A stretch of 64,000 bases of DNA from Vigna angularis (Eukaryota > Streptophyta > Magnoliopsida > Fabales > Fabaceae), in contig NC_068976.1 of NCBI RefSeq assembly GCF_016808095.1, positions 34,404,371-34,468,370 of the forward strand, given 5' to 3'. Shown here piece after piece: positions 34,421-47,372 of the stretch. A program made the translations under genes and the position numbers. Under the pieces are notes generated by a model that was given only the letters and a program-made list of their open reading frames with translations, was not told the DNA's origin and made no database searches. Positions within the stretch are counted from its first letter, which is position 1. The number at the start of each line of letters is the position of its first letter.

Positions 34421-36345
34421 CAAGCAATGTGGAAAGAGAGAGAAGATTGTCAAACTCTTGTGGACAAAATCTGGTCTACACACATTGTAGGATGTCCTAT
34501 GTCGGTGCTGTAGAGAAAATTAAAAATGCTTAAAACGGTGTTAAGGGAATGGTACACATATAAGGTGGCGAATATACAAGATCAAATTTATGGCCTACAA
34601 CTTGCTTTAAATGAAGTTCAGACAAAAATACAAGAAAGGCACTCTGAAGACTTTCTGTTGCAAGAACAAAAGTTACAAGATAAACTTAACGAAAGGTTGC
34701 ATATGGAGGAGATCTACTGGAAAGAAAAGGCCAACCTAAATTGGTTTCTTCATGGTGATCGAAACACTAAGTTCTTCCAAATCATGACAAAATCAAAAAC
34801 AACTTTTTCAGCTATCACAAAGCTTATGGACAATCAAAAATGCATTGACAACAAAAGGACTTTCAAAACCATATCATCACTATGAGAACTTATATAGTAA
34901 ACATTCAATAGTTAGACCACAAGACACGCAACACTTTGTGCAAGAAAACATTAGCAATATTTGTTGAGTCTATCAGGAGGTGTTTCACCGGGGAGATACA
35001 AATACCACTGAGATCTAAGCCCAACTATATAAGGGATTGACATCACTCTCTACTCAAAACCTTAAGACAATGGATTAATGGTGTTCTACTTTCTCATTTC
35101 TATCCAATGTGGAACTTGGATTCACTTGGATTCTCAACAAGAACAAAATCCACACAGCCAATCCAAATATGGAAGAAATCAAGAATTCAATCTTCAACAT
35201 GAATCGGCATGGAGCTCCAGGTCCTGATGGTTTTGGTGCAATTTTCTTTCAAAAATATTGGGCCATTGTAGGTCAAGATGTTTTTTTTTGCTGTCCAACT
35301 GTTCTTCCTACAAAATTGGATCATGCCTGAGATGAATAGTAATGCCATTGCTCTCATTCCGAAAACCACAAATGTTCTCAATATTACTGATTTCAGACCT
35401 ATAGCTTTGGCCAATTTTAGATTCAAAATCATATCCAAGATTCTAGCTTATATGTTGGCACCGATAGCCGATAGAATCATCTCCAAAAATCAAAAGGGGT
35501 TTCTTAAAGGTAGAGACATTAAATATTAATTCGTCACTGCCTCAGAACCCATCAATCTGTCAGATAGGAAAGCCTTTGGAGGTTGCGTAGCACTCAAGGT
35601 GGATATCCAAAAGGCCTTTGATACCATTGACTAGAACTACCTCATATCCAGCTTAATGGCTTTTGGCTTCAATATAAGATTCTGCAGTTGGATAAGAACA
35701 ATTTTGGAATCGGCCAAGTTGTCGATTAGGGTCAATGGCAATTGTATTGGATACTTCAAATGTTACAAAGGTGTTAGGCAAGGTGATCCAGTGTCACCCT
35801 TGTTATTTTGTTTGGCTGAAGAAGGTCTTAACACAGTTATGCAAAACGCTTTCCAAAGCAACCATGTAAAACATATGACTAGCTCATATAGTAAGATCGT
35901 TTCGTCTCATGTCCTATACGCCGATGACATTTTTATCTTCTGCAATGGACAAAAGAAATCTCTCTAATTTCACTAAACAATATTCTGGACAAGTATGCCT
36001 TGACCTCATGGCAGCATGTTAACAAGAAAAGAACAATTTCTATGAGGAGGAAAAAGCTACAACACATTTGTCTAATTCTGCGAGACATATCACATGGTTT
36101 CATAGAGGATCTCTACCTCTTCTTTATTTGGGGGTTCCTCTATTCAAAGGGATTCCTCGAGCACCCTTCTTCAATCACCTTACAAACAAAGTGAAGACAC
36201 AACTACAAAACTGGAAAGGAAAAATGTTGAGCATGATGGGGAGAATGCAACTTGTAAACTCCGCCATAGGACGATTGTTAAACTATTCATTCAGAATTTA
36301 TAAATGGGGTAAGCATCTCATTAAGGACATGGAGAGGTTAATTAG

Positions 36346-36859
36346 TGTTTCGGCAGGATTTAGAACCCTAATCCAAAACATTCAAAGTTGTCTGCTCCGA
36401 TGTCCAGTTGTGTTGTCTTCTCTCTTCTCCTTGTCCAAGCCGCGGGGAGGGTGCCTGCAAAAGACACTTCGACGCTCAAGTCAGTGACTTCGCATCGTAA
36501 TCTTGTAATCAAGATTTAATTATCAAAGCTCTACGTTCAGTTCAAGTTAAAAGTTACATGTACCCTTTGCCAGACAAATATTTATAAATTATAATGAGCT
36601 TACCGTTAGGTCTGACTCATTAACCACCAATGAATGACAATATTAATTGTCAATAAATGACAATTATTTTCATTAACTCCCCGACAGTTATTACTATTAA
36701 TTACCTTAACGGCTGATTTAACCGATCAGTTCACTGACCTGAGAGGTATCATCGGTCGGACTGATTTTACTGAGCGGTTCACTTACCTAAGAGGTATCAT
36801 CGGTCGGACTGACTCTTCAGCACTTTTACCGTTCGGTCAGCTATGAGCCCATAGTAACA
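36346..36859 (-). mobile_element. Solo LTR, 514 bp, target duplication ATTAG
   Basis: TG...CA ends (TGTTTCGGCAGG to AGTAACA) with ATTAG directly on both sides (36341-36345 and 36860-36864). Removing it restores the LINE frame across LIKDMERLI and NFIWCE. In minus sense it has CTGACTTGAGCGTCGAAGTG, a motif common near LTR ends. A ~55-bp internal direct repeat with GAGAGGTATCATCGGTCGGA lies at about 36740-36830. Confidence 0.93.
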
Positions 36860-38540
36860 ATTAGAAATTTCATTTGGTGTGAAAGCATTAATGACAGAGG
36901 CTTAGTGACAATGAAATGGAATAAAATGTGCATACCTAAGCAAGAAAGGGGCCTGGGAATCATTAATTCAAATCTGAACAATCAAGTGACCATGCTAAAA
37001 CTGGCATGGGAATTCAAGTTTGAAAAATCTGTTTGGGCCAATTTTATGAGGGAAAGATTTCTAAATAGTAGAGGTTCTCTGCTTGCAAAATACATAGCAT
37101 CTTCTATTTGGCCAGGGTTGAAACTTCATTTGACTAATATCTCATAACATACAAGTTGGGTCCTAGGGGATGGAAAAAACTATACGCTTCTTGAAAGACT
37201 CTTGGTGTGGTTCTCAACCTTTAATAGAATGTTTACATGTTCCTCCTATGCTCAATCTAAAAGCAAAGGCTTTTGATGCTTGGAATGGCGGATGGTGTCT
37301 GCCCATTACAATTTTGCAGCGGTTACCTCTCCTGTAGGGTTGGATAAAAAATATTATGTTGGGGACTTCCCAGATGAACCTATTTGGGGGAAGGAACCAG
37401 ATGGAATTTTGTCCACTAAGGCTGCAAAACGTTTTCTACAGCAACCTGTGTAGGGGACCTAGGTAGGTGAAATTGATTTGGCTGCAACTGTTCCACCAGC
37501 AAGGAGCTTGGTGGCATGGAAAATCCTGCAAAAACAAACTCTTACTGGACAACAAGTTGCAGAAATATGGCCTTTTTTTATGCTCTAGACGTGGTCTATG
37601 CAAAGTTGATCAGGAAATGCTACAACATACCTTCTTTCATTGAAATGTCACATTAGACTTTTGGAAGTTGTTGGCTAAAATGTTTAACACAAACACAATT
37701 TGCAATCATACGAACGATGTCTTGCATTTCATGGAGAGGCAATGTAGTTCTCAACTCAAATATCTAAGAATTGCGGCCTGCATCAACATCTTTTGAATAA
37801 TGTAGAAGATGAGGAACAATGCTAAATATGACACCCTAATCGCATTGTCTTCTGCTTTTTCTATTTTAAGTAGCAATTGTAAGATGGCAGGCAACATCTC
37901 TAGGGAAACTATTCACAATGATATCGAAGATTTTATTGTCATAAAAAGTTTCAATGTAACTGCTCATCCAAAAAAGTCACAACAGATTACAAGGATTTGT
38001 TGAAACCTCCCATTGCAGGTATGGTGAAAGGCAATGTTGATGGTGCTGCAAAGGGCACACCTGGCCAACTGTTTGTGTAGGAATATTCAGAGGAAGTGAT
38101 GCTGAATACTTGGAAAGCTTCAGTGCCTTCATTATTGAAAAGGTTGTCGCGCTTAAAGCCGAAATGATGGGAACTATCATCACAATTGAAATTATAGTGG
38201 ATAGAGGATGGACTAACCTTTGGTTGGAGTGTGATTCGTCACTAAGAAATTTAGCTTTTTCTAAACCAGAAATGGTCCCATGCGATATTAAAAATAGATG
38301 GAAAGTTTGTATAACAATGACACCAAACAGACAACAAATGTGCGGATATGTTAGCTAATCTTAGATTACATGTAGAATATGATTTTCGGTGATACTCCTC
38401 CTTACCTCCATCTTGCAGGGAAGATTTCTTGAGGAATCATTTGGGGTTACCTCAATTTATATTTAGCTAATATCCTGTCACTTTTGTCACATGTGCTTTG
38501 ACTCTAGTCCTCTATGATGTTTTGTATTCGACTTAAAAAA

Positions 38541-39711
38541 GAAAGATAGAATTTGAATTTATAATTTTCTTTTGAAACTCGTTCTTAAATTTTGATGTTT
38601 TTGTTGGAAAGGTCAAACAGGTTTATGTTAGTTAATGTATAATATTTTTAATTTCTTTTATACAATTTAAACTTGTTTGCAAGTGTGGAAAGGTAGAATT
38701 TTGGTTTTGGTACAAATCCTAGAGAATTTTGTAGAAACTACTGGTTCTTCATAATAAGTGAATTGATTTTCGCTTAACAAAACATGAGAGATAAGGATTG
38801 TTTCAAACTTGATTCGTTAGATAAATTTGAAATTTTTTTAGTAGATTTTGATATTTCACTAAATTTGCACAATGAATCTCAACTAAAGAGCAACTAGGAT
38901 AATTTACTAAATAAATTCACTCAACAAATTTTATTTTGCTCACCTAGTGAACTCTATTATAAATTATATCTTTGATTTAACTATACGAACTCTAATTGAT
39001 ATATACATTGGTGTATATAATGTGTTTAAGTATATATAAATTTTCTATGATATATTGATTGAATTGTTGGATGATATGTTGGATTTGATTGTTTAATTAA
39101 CATACTTATGATGCTTATTTTAACTTAGTTTTGTGAATTGTGTGTATTCTTAGCTTTGGTGAGTATTTAAATTATGTAAGTTAACACATTAAGTAATAAA
39201 AAAATAAGAGTACATTGCACTCAAACGCGAGATATTAAATGTCTCTTACACTTATCTTGATATATACATGAAGCATAGACTTGAGATGTTTAAATTAGGT
39301 TACATGTTAGCTTTCGGTAGAGTATACTTAATATAAGTATTTCACAGTGCATATATATTCATTATTGAATATTATTTTGTTCTTTAGATGGTTGATATAT
39401 AGTTGATGAGATGAATGACAATTTAGAAATTTGAATTTGTTCATGGTTACATGTATATAACTTAATTGCCATTTGATTTGGATATATTATTTTAATTTGA
39501 TAGTTTACCTTTTTGTTGGTTATCTGTGTGGTTATAAATGTTATCAATGACAATATTAAAGTTAGAGTTTATGATTATGAAGTTAATTTCAACTTATTTA
39601 ATGAAATGAACATCTTGAAGATAAAAATGAATGGTTCATAATGCACATGTTGGATGAATTGTTTGTTATAACAAGGAAGTAAATGCATAAAAGAAGAGCC
39701 TTAAAAGAAAT
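38541..39711. other. AT-rich intergenic DNA, no gene seen
   Basis: Only short frames occur. No recognised repeat or domain. Confidence 0.5.
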
Positions 39712-39950
39712 TAGTGCTGTCAAAATGGGTTGTAACTCGTGAGCCAATCCGGCTCACCACGGATTTGAGCCGGGTTGTATTTAAAAAAATGTAATTATTT
39801 TATGCGAGCTAATTTCCAACCCAGCTCACCTGGGTTGAACCCATGGTGAGCCGGGTTAGCTCACCAACCCACCTAATTTAATTTAATTATTTATTATTTT
39901 GTGTTTCAATATTATTAGTTAGCATTGTTTTTATTATATTGTAAATGTAG
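39712..39950 (+). mobile_element. hAT-type MITE, truncated copy 1
   Basis: It begins TAGTGCTGTCAAAATGGG and contains GAGCCGGGTT and CACCTAATTTAATTTAATTA. It shares these with 45060-45560 and 60354-60923. The right half is missing. Confidence 0.7.
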
Positions 39951-40499
39951 ATTCACTCAAAAATAACTTCTTGAGATTTCAACTAATTACCATTGGGTAC
40001 AATATAGCTTACACGTTTAGCATAACTTTCTTAGACGCTTTGACTTGTAAGTCGTTTAGCATTACGTTTGGAAGCTGTAACCTAGTTGTTTTTCGTTTCA
40101 TATAACCCTAAGTGTTTTTCTAAGGTTTTTCTATGTTGATGGATGCTTGGGGATTTTGTTCTTAGCACTTGTGTTTCTATCTATCCTATTCTTTTGGGTT
40201 AAGCATTTTCAGATTCTTGTCTCGTTTAATGTTATTTGATTAAACTTCAAAATATGATAGTGTTTAGACATATAAGTCTTATAGACGATTTTGTCTTAAC
40301 AAAAGTTTGGTACAAAGATGAAAATATACTCACGTATGACATTGAATGCTCTAGTTTTAGATGTCAAAGAGTTATAAGATGTTGGAATATCACTTTTTAG
40401 GCGTTCTATGATAGTGAATTCATTAAAAATTTGAGCAGAAGAGTGAAATTTTATTCACTTTATCTTTGTTACGTGAAACCTTCTTCTCTGTTCAAACCC
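39951..40499. other. Intergenic, no gene seen
   Basis: No domain or repeat recognised. Confidence 0.45.
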
Positions 40500-40673
40500 T
40501 TCCTACACGTGGACAGAGACGTTAGACACATCAGCACATTTTTAACGGCGTTAGTTTTCGAGGACTAAAACCAAAGTTTCGAAAAGAATGAGAACCAAAT
40601 TGTACCTTATTTTGACAGAAGGACTAAAACCAGAAACGACCAATAGTTTAGGGACTAAAAACATATTTAACCC
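40500..40673 (-). mobile_element. Terminus of a legume MULE/MITE family
   Basis: It ends GGGACTAAAAACATATTTAA followed by CCC. The inverse GGGTTAAATATGTTTTTAGT is a frequent terminal inverted repeat in legume genomes. The repeated GGACTAAAACCA stretches upstream fit. I could not find the other end in the window. Confidence 0.6.
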
Positions 40674-42310
40674 TATTTTAATTATTTTATCTAAATTACG
40701 AGATTTGACTGCGTTATATAAATCATTTTCTGTTCCGATTCTTCAACAACTGAGATTGAAAAATACGTGAAAAGTTTCAAATGTTTTCACAATTCTTGAA
40801 AATTTTCAAAATTTTAGTTTTTTTTAATTATTTTATCTAACAAAGAGGATTTGGCTTTAATTTTTATTATGATCATAGCATAAAGTGTTCTAGAGTTATT
40901 TTTTACAAAACTTTTATGAAGGTGCTAATATTTTTTATTTTCTAGTTTTTTGTAAATGTCATTTTGCCACCATCATTCACGCTTTTGTCGTCAAATGTCA
41001 TCAATCACTCGTTTATTATCTTCTTTTCCATTTTATTCCACATCCTCAATTTTATTACCTTCATTTTGTTTCCCTCTCGAAATCGCAAGAGAGATTCATT
41101 TAAGTTTTTTTTTTTCTGATTTTTATTTGAAAGACTAATACAATTACTTTTTGTTCAAATTCTTTACATTAAATGCACTTTATCACTTGGTACTTCGAGG
41201 ATGTGTGAGGCTTCCGATTTCAATTTGTTTTGTGTTCCTAAATTCACAAAAAAATATTTTTTTGTAAATACATTTTTAATATTTTATTTATATATATTTA
41301 TGTTAAAGTATGTTTTTCTTGTTTGAAGTATTTTTTTTATGTTTCTTATATATTATATTAATATTTAACGCATTTACTTGATATAAGGATAACATATTCT
41401 TTTGTAAATAGATTCTGAAATATTCTGAATGTGATAAATATAATATGTTATGTTGTTTCTTTGTATTCTATGTAAGTTTAATATGTAAAAATAAAGAAAA
41501 ACAAAAAATATTAAAAAAAAAGCCTACATTAACCTTCAATTATAACTATGAATGAAAAAAAAAATGATATTTAACTTTGGTTTTGGAAGAACCGGTGTCT
41601 AATACTTTTTTATTTAAAATATTATTTAATTTTAAAAATATTTAATCTCAATTCTTATAAAATCAATACCAAATATTCTTAAAACTAAATAATTTTTTAA
41701 ATCAAAAAATTTTAAACTTCAATTATTATTTGAATCGAAGATTAATTCATAATTTTTAATATTTTTTATTATTTATTTATCATTTCATGTATTAATTTTA
41801 AAAAAAATAAAAATATAATAAAAATATTTATACTTAGTTCATAACGAAACTAAAAAGCCACAAATTTTATTTTATTAAAATTTATTTCAGTTCTAAAATA
41901 ATGAAACCATCATCCAAAATAATCAATATCTTAATTCTTTTATGCACTAATGAAATGAATTGACAATTGGTTGATGGTAATTTATAAATTATTAGAAAAT
42001 AAAGTAACTTATTATATTTATATTTAAAGAAGTGTCTGATATAACTAATGAATTAGTTACTAGACCTAAAATAATATATTAAAGCATAATGTCGTAAATT
42101 TTATCATATAAATAAAAATTATGTTTTTTATAAAAATATATTATTATTTAATTATAAATTCAATTTTTTTAAAATAATCAAATTAATATTAGTTTTTTGA
42201 AATTTTTATTTTTCAAAGTTATATCATTTTTGTAAGGAACTGTAATTATATATAAAAAAAATTATAGAAACATATATTAAATAAGAAAGAAAAGAAATTA
42301 AATTAAGAGA
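40674..42310. other. AT-rich intergenic DNA, no gene seen
   Basis: Very AT-rich. Short frames only, with no recognised repeat. Confidence 0.5.
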
Positions 42311-44847
42311 GGCTTTTTCTTTATTTTATTAACATATAAACCAGATCAACTTTATCAAACTCTGAACATTTTTCTTCAAAGCCATATCTCTCTCTAAAAC
42401 TTCAACCCTAACTTTCTCTGTCTTCTCTCTACTAAATCTTGAAATTGAACCGATGCATTGTCATTTAGGTGGTGATTCTGCGTTCCCGGAGTCGAGAGCT
42501 TCGACTTGAACCGATCGGTTTCGCGGTCTATAGCGGGTAAGTAGTTTTTCCCTTTTCCTCCTGATCTTGAAATTAGGGCATGCGATTTTGCTCTTGCATG
42601 TGCCTTATGTATTCTTCTTTTCATTCCTTGCTCTATTCTAGCTCTAAGAGTGGTTGGTTGTCACCAATGCGGTGATCTGTAGGTCATGTTTGGTTCTCCA
42701 TTGTGTGGGGTCCTGTTTAAAGTATTCTAGCAAGCTGTACCCCTCAACTTCCAGGTAAGGGGAGCTAGTGTCTTGTTAAAAATTTGTTGTATGATATGTA
42801 TGTATGTTAAATTTTGAGCTGGTATGTTGTTGATATAAAACTGTGTTATTATTGATAGTTGGAAGAATTGAGGAATTGATGTATAAATTAGAGATTTAAA
42901 GTGATAGGTGTTAGCATGTCAAATTTTGGATTAGTGAGTTTAAAAAGGAAATTCTACAGTTTGGTAAAGGTCTTGGGGTCTATTATGTTTGGTTTAAATC
43001 CTAAAATAGTGATAATATGAAGTTGAAATTGAGAAGTAACACTTGAGTGCATTCTATACCATTTTAGAGTGAAATTGGAGGGGTTTTGAGAGGTGAATTT
43101 TAGAGGGAATGATGGTTTAATAACAGTGGCAGTTTAGGGACGGTTTTTGAGTCATCTTAGACTTGTTGGAACTCTTAAAACCATAAAATTTAATCTATAT
43201 TGGAGTAGAGGCCTTGTGAGGGTTTATGTGCATGGTTTTAGTAAAAAGAGGACGTGGAGTAGTGAAATGGTGAGGTAAGATGTCTGCATTGTTTTGGAGG
43301 GTTGGGAATATGTTATCACACCTATTAGGACTTGTCTAGATGACTAAATCGATAAAATCTGTTCTAAAATGGAAAATGGCTTCATAGGTTGAGTTTTTAG
43401 CCCATTTTAGGGGTTCTAAGGGGTGAAAATGAGAAGTAGGACTACTGGAAGTATTCTGTGATTTTGAAGAGTCCTAGCAAGTGCAATTGGACTTCTTGAT
43501 GTAGGTTGCAAACTGGTTTGAGGGTTTTAAATGATAGAATTGAAATTGGGCCACTTGTAGAAGTGAATTTGGATTTTTAAAGTGTCAAAAGCGGTTTGAT
43601 ACACCTAGTCTTGGATCTAGTGATCAAATGGATGTTTGTTTTAACTTATAAACGTGTTTCCCATCAATACCAATGTGTAAAAAAACCCCTTTAGTCATTA
43701 AAACAGGTTCCAAGTACATCAAAAGTCAATTTTCGTGGTTGTTGTCAACTGTTATGGGGATGGGCACCCTCTGATTGAGCCCTGGCACCCCTGGATTCGA
43801 GGCGGTTCACGCTGGGCGCCCCCGAGCGCCCCTGGGCATACTAGCATGCTGTTGTTTTTGTTTTTGATAGTTTTTGGGGTTTCGGATGTCCGTTTTGGAT
43901 GTTCCTTAGGTCGTTTTGGGGGGTTTTGGACCTTTCTAGAGCTGTTAGTGGGAGTTTCGGAGCTATTTTCTTTACCTAAATATGAGTGTCCTTATGCCAT
44001 GGATGTTTGATGTTGTTTGACTATTAGGGTGTATGTATGTCCATATATTTGAATTATGTGACTTGAAATAATATAACTGCAAATTGAAATGATGAAATTG
44101 AGTGTGAACTGGACATCTCAGGGTGAAATGATTGAAAGTGATGTGCGGGGTGTTATTGTTGTTCTGTATAACTGTATGGAGCTTTGAACTGATATGTCTA
44201 TTCCTACACTCAAAGCACTATTCATGCTCAAATAGAGAAGAACAGTGTGAGTGGTTAGAGTAGAGGGAGGTCCTCGTCTATAGTCTTAGAGTTTAGACAT
44301 AGACAGATGGGGGGATTTACCTTGCATAGTGTTGGAAAGGGCCAACTGAACTATGCAAGTGCAAAGACGATCAATAGTTGGATAGTTATACCAATCCGGA
44401 TGAGTCGTGTTGAATGTTTGAGTCATGGTTTAAAGGGTATGCTTTAATTGTTCTTTTATATGTAATTAAGCATTATGACATCGATTGATTGTAATATATG
44501 TTTATTGCTTATTTATCTAGCTCACCCTTGCTTTCTTGTTGTGTGCTGCTTTTGTATGTTTTCCTTTGCGATGATCATTCACTTTGATGGGAGCAGATGT
44601 TGTTGAGGAGGTTCCATTGGAGCAAGAGTTGAAGGATGTTGATGCTGCAATATAGTTTTTTTTAGGATTTCTAAATTTAAGTTGGTGTTATTTTGAAATA
44701 TTCTAAACTGTTTAAGTCTTAAGTTCTGTCCTTTTTGTGGATGACTGTAATATCAACTACTGAACTACTATTCTACTCTGACTGTTCTCTTTATTGGAAT
44801 GATGACGTCTTTATTATATAAGTTGTTATATATTTGAGGATGTCACA
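42311..44847 (+). mobile_element. Gypsy-type LTR, plus copy, 5' end truncated
   Basis: It ends GAGGATGTCACA, typical of large gypsy LTRs whose ends are TGTGACATCC...GGATGTCACA. It aligns with the reverse complement of 56512-58877 over most of its length: for example CTAGCTCTAAGAGT near 42640, CTAGCTCACCCTTGCTT near 44518 and GATGATCATTC near 44571. The opposite terminus is not recognisable, so the start is approximate. No internal element sequence adjoins. A GC-rich GGCACCC/GGGCGCCCC array at about 43750-43845 replaces the AATCGATT motifs of the other copy. Confidence 0.75.
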
Positions 44848-45059
44848 TTTATGGTATTATAGCAGTTTCTTCCTTAGAAACCTGTAGGTTATGTGTGTGC
44901 ATTGTTTGTAATTGTGTATTTTAGTCATGTGTAGGTAGTTACATTAGTTTCCTTGAGTTGGAAAATAACTGTTTTATAATTTATCTAGAAATAAAAAATA
45001 TGTTTCTATAATAATTAAAAATGACAAATATATTTATTTTTTTATTTATTAATTTAAAC

Positions 45060-45560
45060 TAGTGCTGTCAAAATAAGTTAGAACTTGCATGTCAATCACG
45101 TGTTCGGACCAGGTTGGATTTAAAAATAATATATTTTTTTATACGGGAAATCCGGGTTAAACTCGTGGTGAGTCGGGTTGACTCATCAACTCACCTAATT
45201 TAATTTAATTATTTATTATTTTATGTTTCAATATTATTAGTTAACATTTTTTTATTGTACTGTAGATGAAGATAAAGAGAATGTTTTAAAAGAGAAAAAT
45301 ATTATGGATTTATCCATTCAACACTCTAATTTTATAAATGAATAAGTGAAAAAAATTATTAATATTAGAAATTTATTTGTTCATTTTTTGTGTTTTCTTT
45401 TGAATTATATTTGGATTATATGATATTTTTTAATTGTTTTTTGAATTTAACATAATTTTGAAGTAAAATTTATTTAGATTTAAATTAAAAAATTATAATT
45501 TTTTTTTTATTTTAAAAAAATTATAATTAAATAAGCCAAATTAATTGAGTGAAACTAAAT
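45060..45560 (+). mobile_element. hAT-type MITE, truncated copy 2
   Basis: It starts TAGTGCTGTCAAAAT and follows 60354-60923 almost to the end of that copy, losing the right inverted terminus near 45560. Confidence 0.7.
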
Positions 45561-46309
45561 CAAATTACTCTTTTTGAATGCACTAACTTAAACTAGTGTT
45601 TCAATTTCACACTTCACCTAAGCATCATTAATGATTTATTGATTTTCTCATTTTATAACTGTTACACCTTTTTAACTTAAACATTTAAAAATTGAAAATA
45701 ACTCAATAAATATTAAAAATATTACAATAATTAGTTTTCTTAAAATAAAGTTTAAAACATATATCTATGGATAAAAAAATAAGAATAATAAAAAATATTA
45801 TAATATATTAATAATAGTTTTTTATTATTTATTATCTATTATGTTTCAATATATTTTCTCTTACTTTTAATTTTTTTTTAATCAATTGAGTTGTTTTTCA
45901 GATTTAAACACGATAAAATTTCAATAAAAAAGCAATTTTAAGTCTTATAAAGAATTATAGTTTATAGTTGTTAAACTCCAGAATTTAGAAATTATAAGTT
46001 AATTTATTACATTGAAGATGTTTATTAAACATACTTAATATATGAATTGATAAATATAAAATGACATAAAATAAAATAGTATGATAGTATAAATAAAATC
46101 TATGTTTTTAAAAGAAAAATATTTTATTATATAATTATGATTTTAATTATTTTCTCAAACTAATGACATTTTTATCAAAGTTTTTAAAAACTATATATTT
46201 TTATTAGAATAAAATATTTTTTATTTAATGCATTAACATTACTATGAATTAAATTAAATTTTATTTATTTTTAAAAAATAATTTTATATTTTCTATTTCA
46301 ATAAAAGTT

Positions 46310-46960
46310 AAAATTGTTTTTATACTTTAATTTTTATAAAACAATTCTACTAAATCCTTAATTTTTATTTCGTTCGATTTAATTTTTTAATTTTTAAAAT
46401 AATTCAACTATATGTCTTTTTTAATTGGTGTTAAATTTTTAGTATAATTTATACATTAAGTCACTCATATAAATATTTACTGTTTAAAATAAATTAAGAT
46501 GTTATTTTTCTTTTTTATCTTTATTTCTCTTCCTCGTTCATTATTTATCTTTATCTTTTATTTACATTAAATCTTATTACAAAATATAAGTTTTCTTTTT
46601 TACTTGATTTCTCTTTCCTCATTCATTATTTATCTTTATCTTTTATTAGTATTTATTTTTATTACGTTTTTTTTTCTTTATTTCTCTCTCTCTTCATTCA
46701 TTCATTATTTATGTTTAACTTTTATTTGTATTAAATCTTATTACGCAAGGATTTTAATTATAAAAGAAATAACATGACAGATGGTATTCACTATTATTAC
46801 AAAGTAATGGTGAGTATTTATATAAGTGATTTAATATAAATTATAAAGAAAATTTAATGAAATACTTAATTGGATTATTTTAAAAATCACATAATTAAAT
46901 TGAAATTTAGAAAAAATTAGAAAAAAGACTTTAACCTTAAATAAATAATTTATTATATAA
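46310..46960. mobile_element. Foldback-type MITE with ~150-bp arms
   Basis: The arms at about 46330-46485 and 46800-46955 are imperfect inverted copies, e.g. CACTCATATAAATATTTACT against GTGAGTATTTATATAAGTG. The loop holds three imperfect ~90-bp direct repeats with CATTATTTATCTTTATCTTT. No coding sequence. Confidence 0.55.
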
Positions 46961-47341
46961 TATTATGTAATTAAATATTAATTATTTTAATTTGTATTGT
47001 TAACTTTTTTTAGTTAAAACTGCATTAAAGTAATTAAACAATTATAAAAAGTAATACAATAACTAATTATATTTATAAAATATAAGAAATAATAATTAAA
47101 AGAAACAAACAAATGATAAAATAAAAAGAATATTAAAATATAAATAATAATAATAAATTAAATAAAATCATATATATGTATATGTATATATTTTGAGGTT
47201 TCCTTACGTAACCTCTTAAATTATATCAAATTTTTAGTTAATAAAAAAATTTTATTTATAAAAAAAATATACTTTAAATTTAATTTTTATTTTTAATTTA
47301 AAATAAAAAATAAAAAATATTCAAATATTTTTAATCTTAAG

Positions 47342-47372
<31 letters not shown>

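Larger units (their letters stand above)
33513..38357 (+). pseudogene. LINE ORF2: endonuclease, reverse transcriptase, RNase H
   Basis: The endonuclease (about 33520-34226) opens near NAR, has VVFGDFHAII and ends with SDHHPILLQF, the catalytic Asp-His region. The linker 34526-34885 (ANLNWFLHGDRNTKFF) leads to RT. RT has APGPDGFGAIFFQKYW (about 35211), DFRPIALANF, KVDIQKAFDTID, GVRQGDPVSPLLF and YADD at 35917-35928. The thumb region LYLGVPLFKG is near 36124. After the solo LTR it resumes at 36865 with NFIWCESINDRGL. An RNase H-like domain at about 38020-38350 contains GNVDGAAKG and LKAEMMGTIITIEI. There are many stops and frameshifts. RNase H at the C-terminus is a plant L1 trait. Confidence 0.85.
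32889..38540 (+). mobile_element. LINE (L1-type, plant RNase H-bearing), 5' truncated and interrupted
   Basis: Non-LTR retrotransposon with ORF1 remnants, an endonuclease, RT and a C-terminal RNase H-like domain in plus orientation. The 3' end is an A-rich tract near 38535. It is split by a small insert (34237-34420) and a solo LTR (36346-36859). No target duplication was recognised, so both ends are approximate. Confidence 0.88.

Noticed and set aside
43735..44010. 91-residue frame, plus strand
   Set aside because: It lies wholly within an LTR over the GC-rich array and is absent from the sister LTR.
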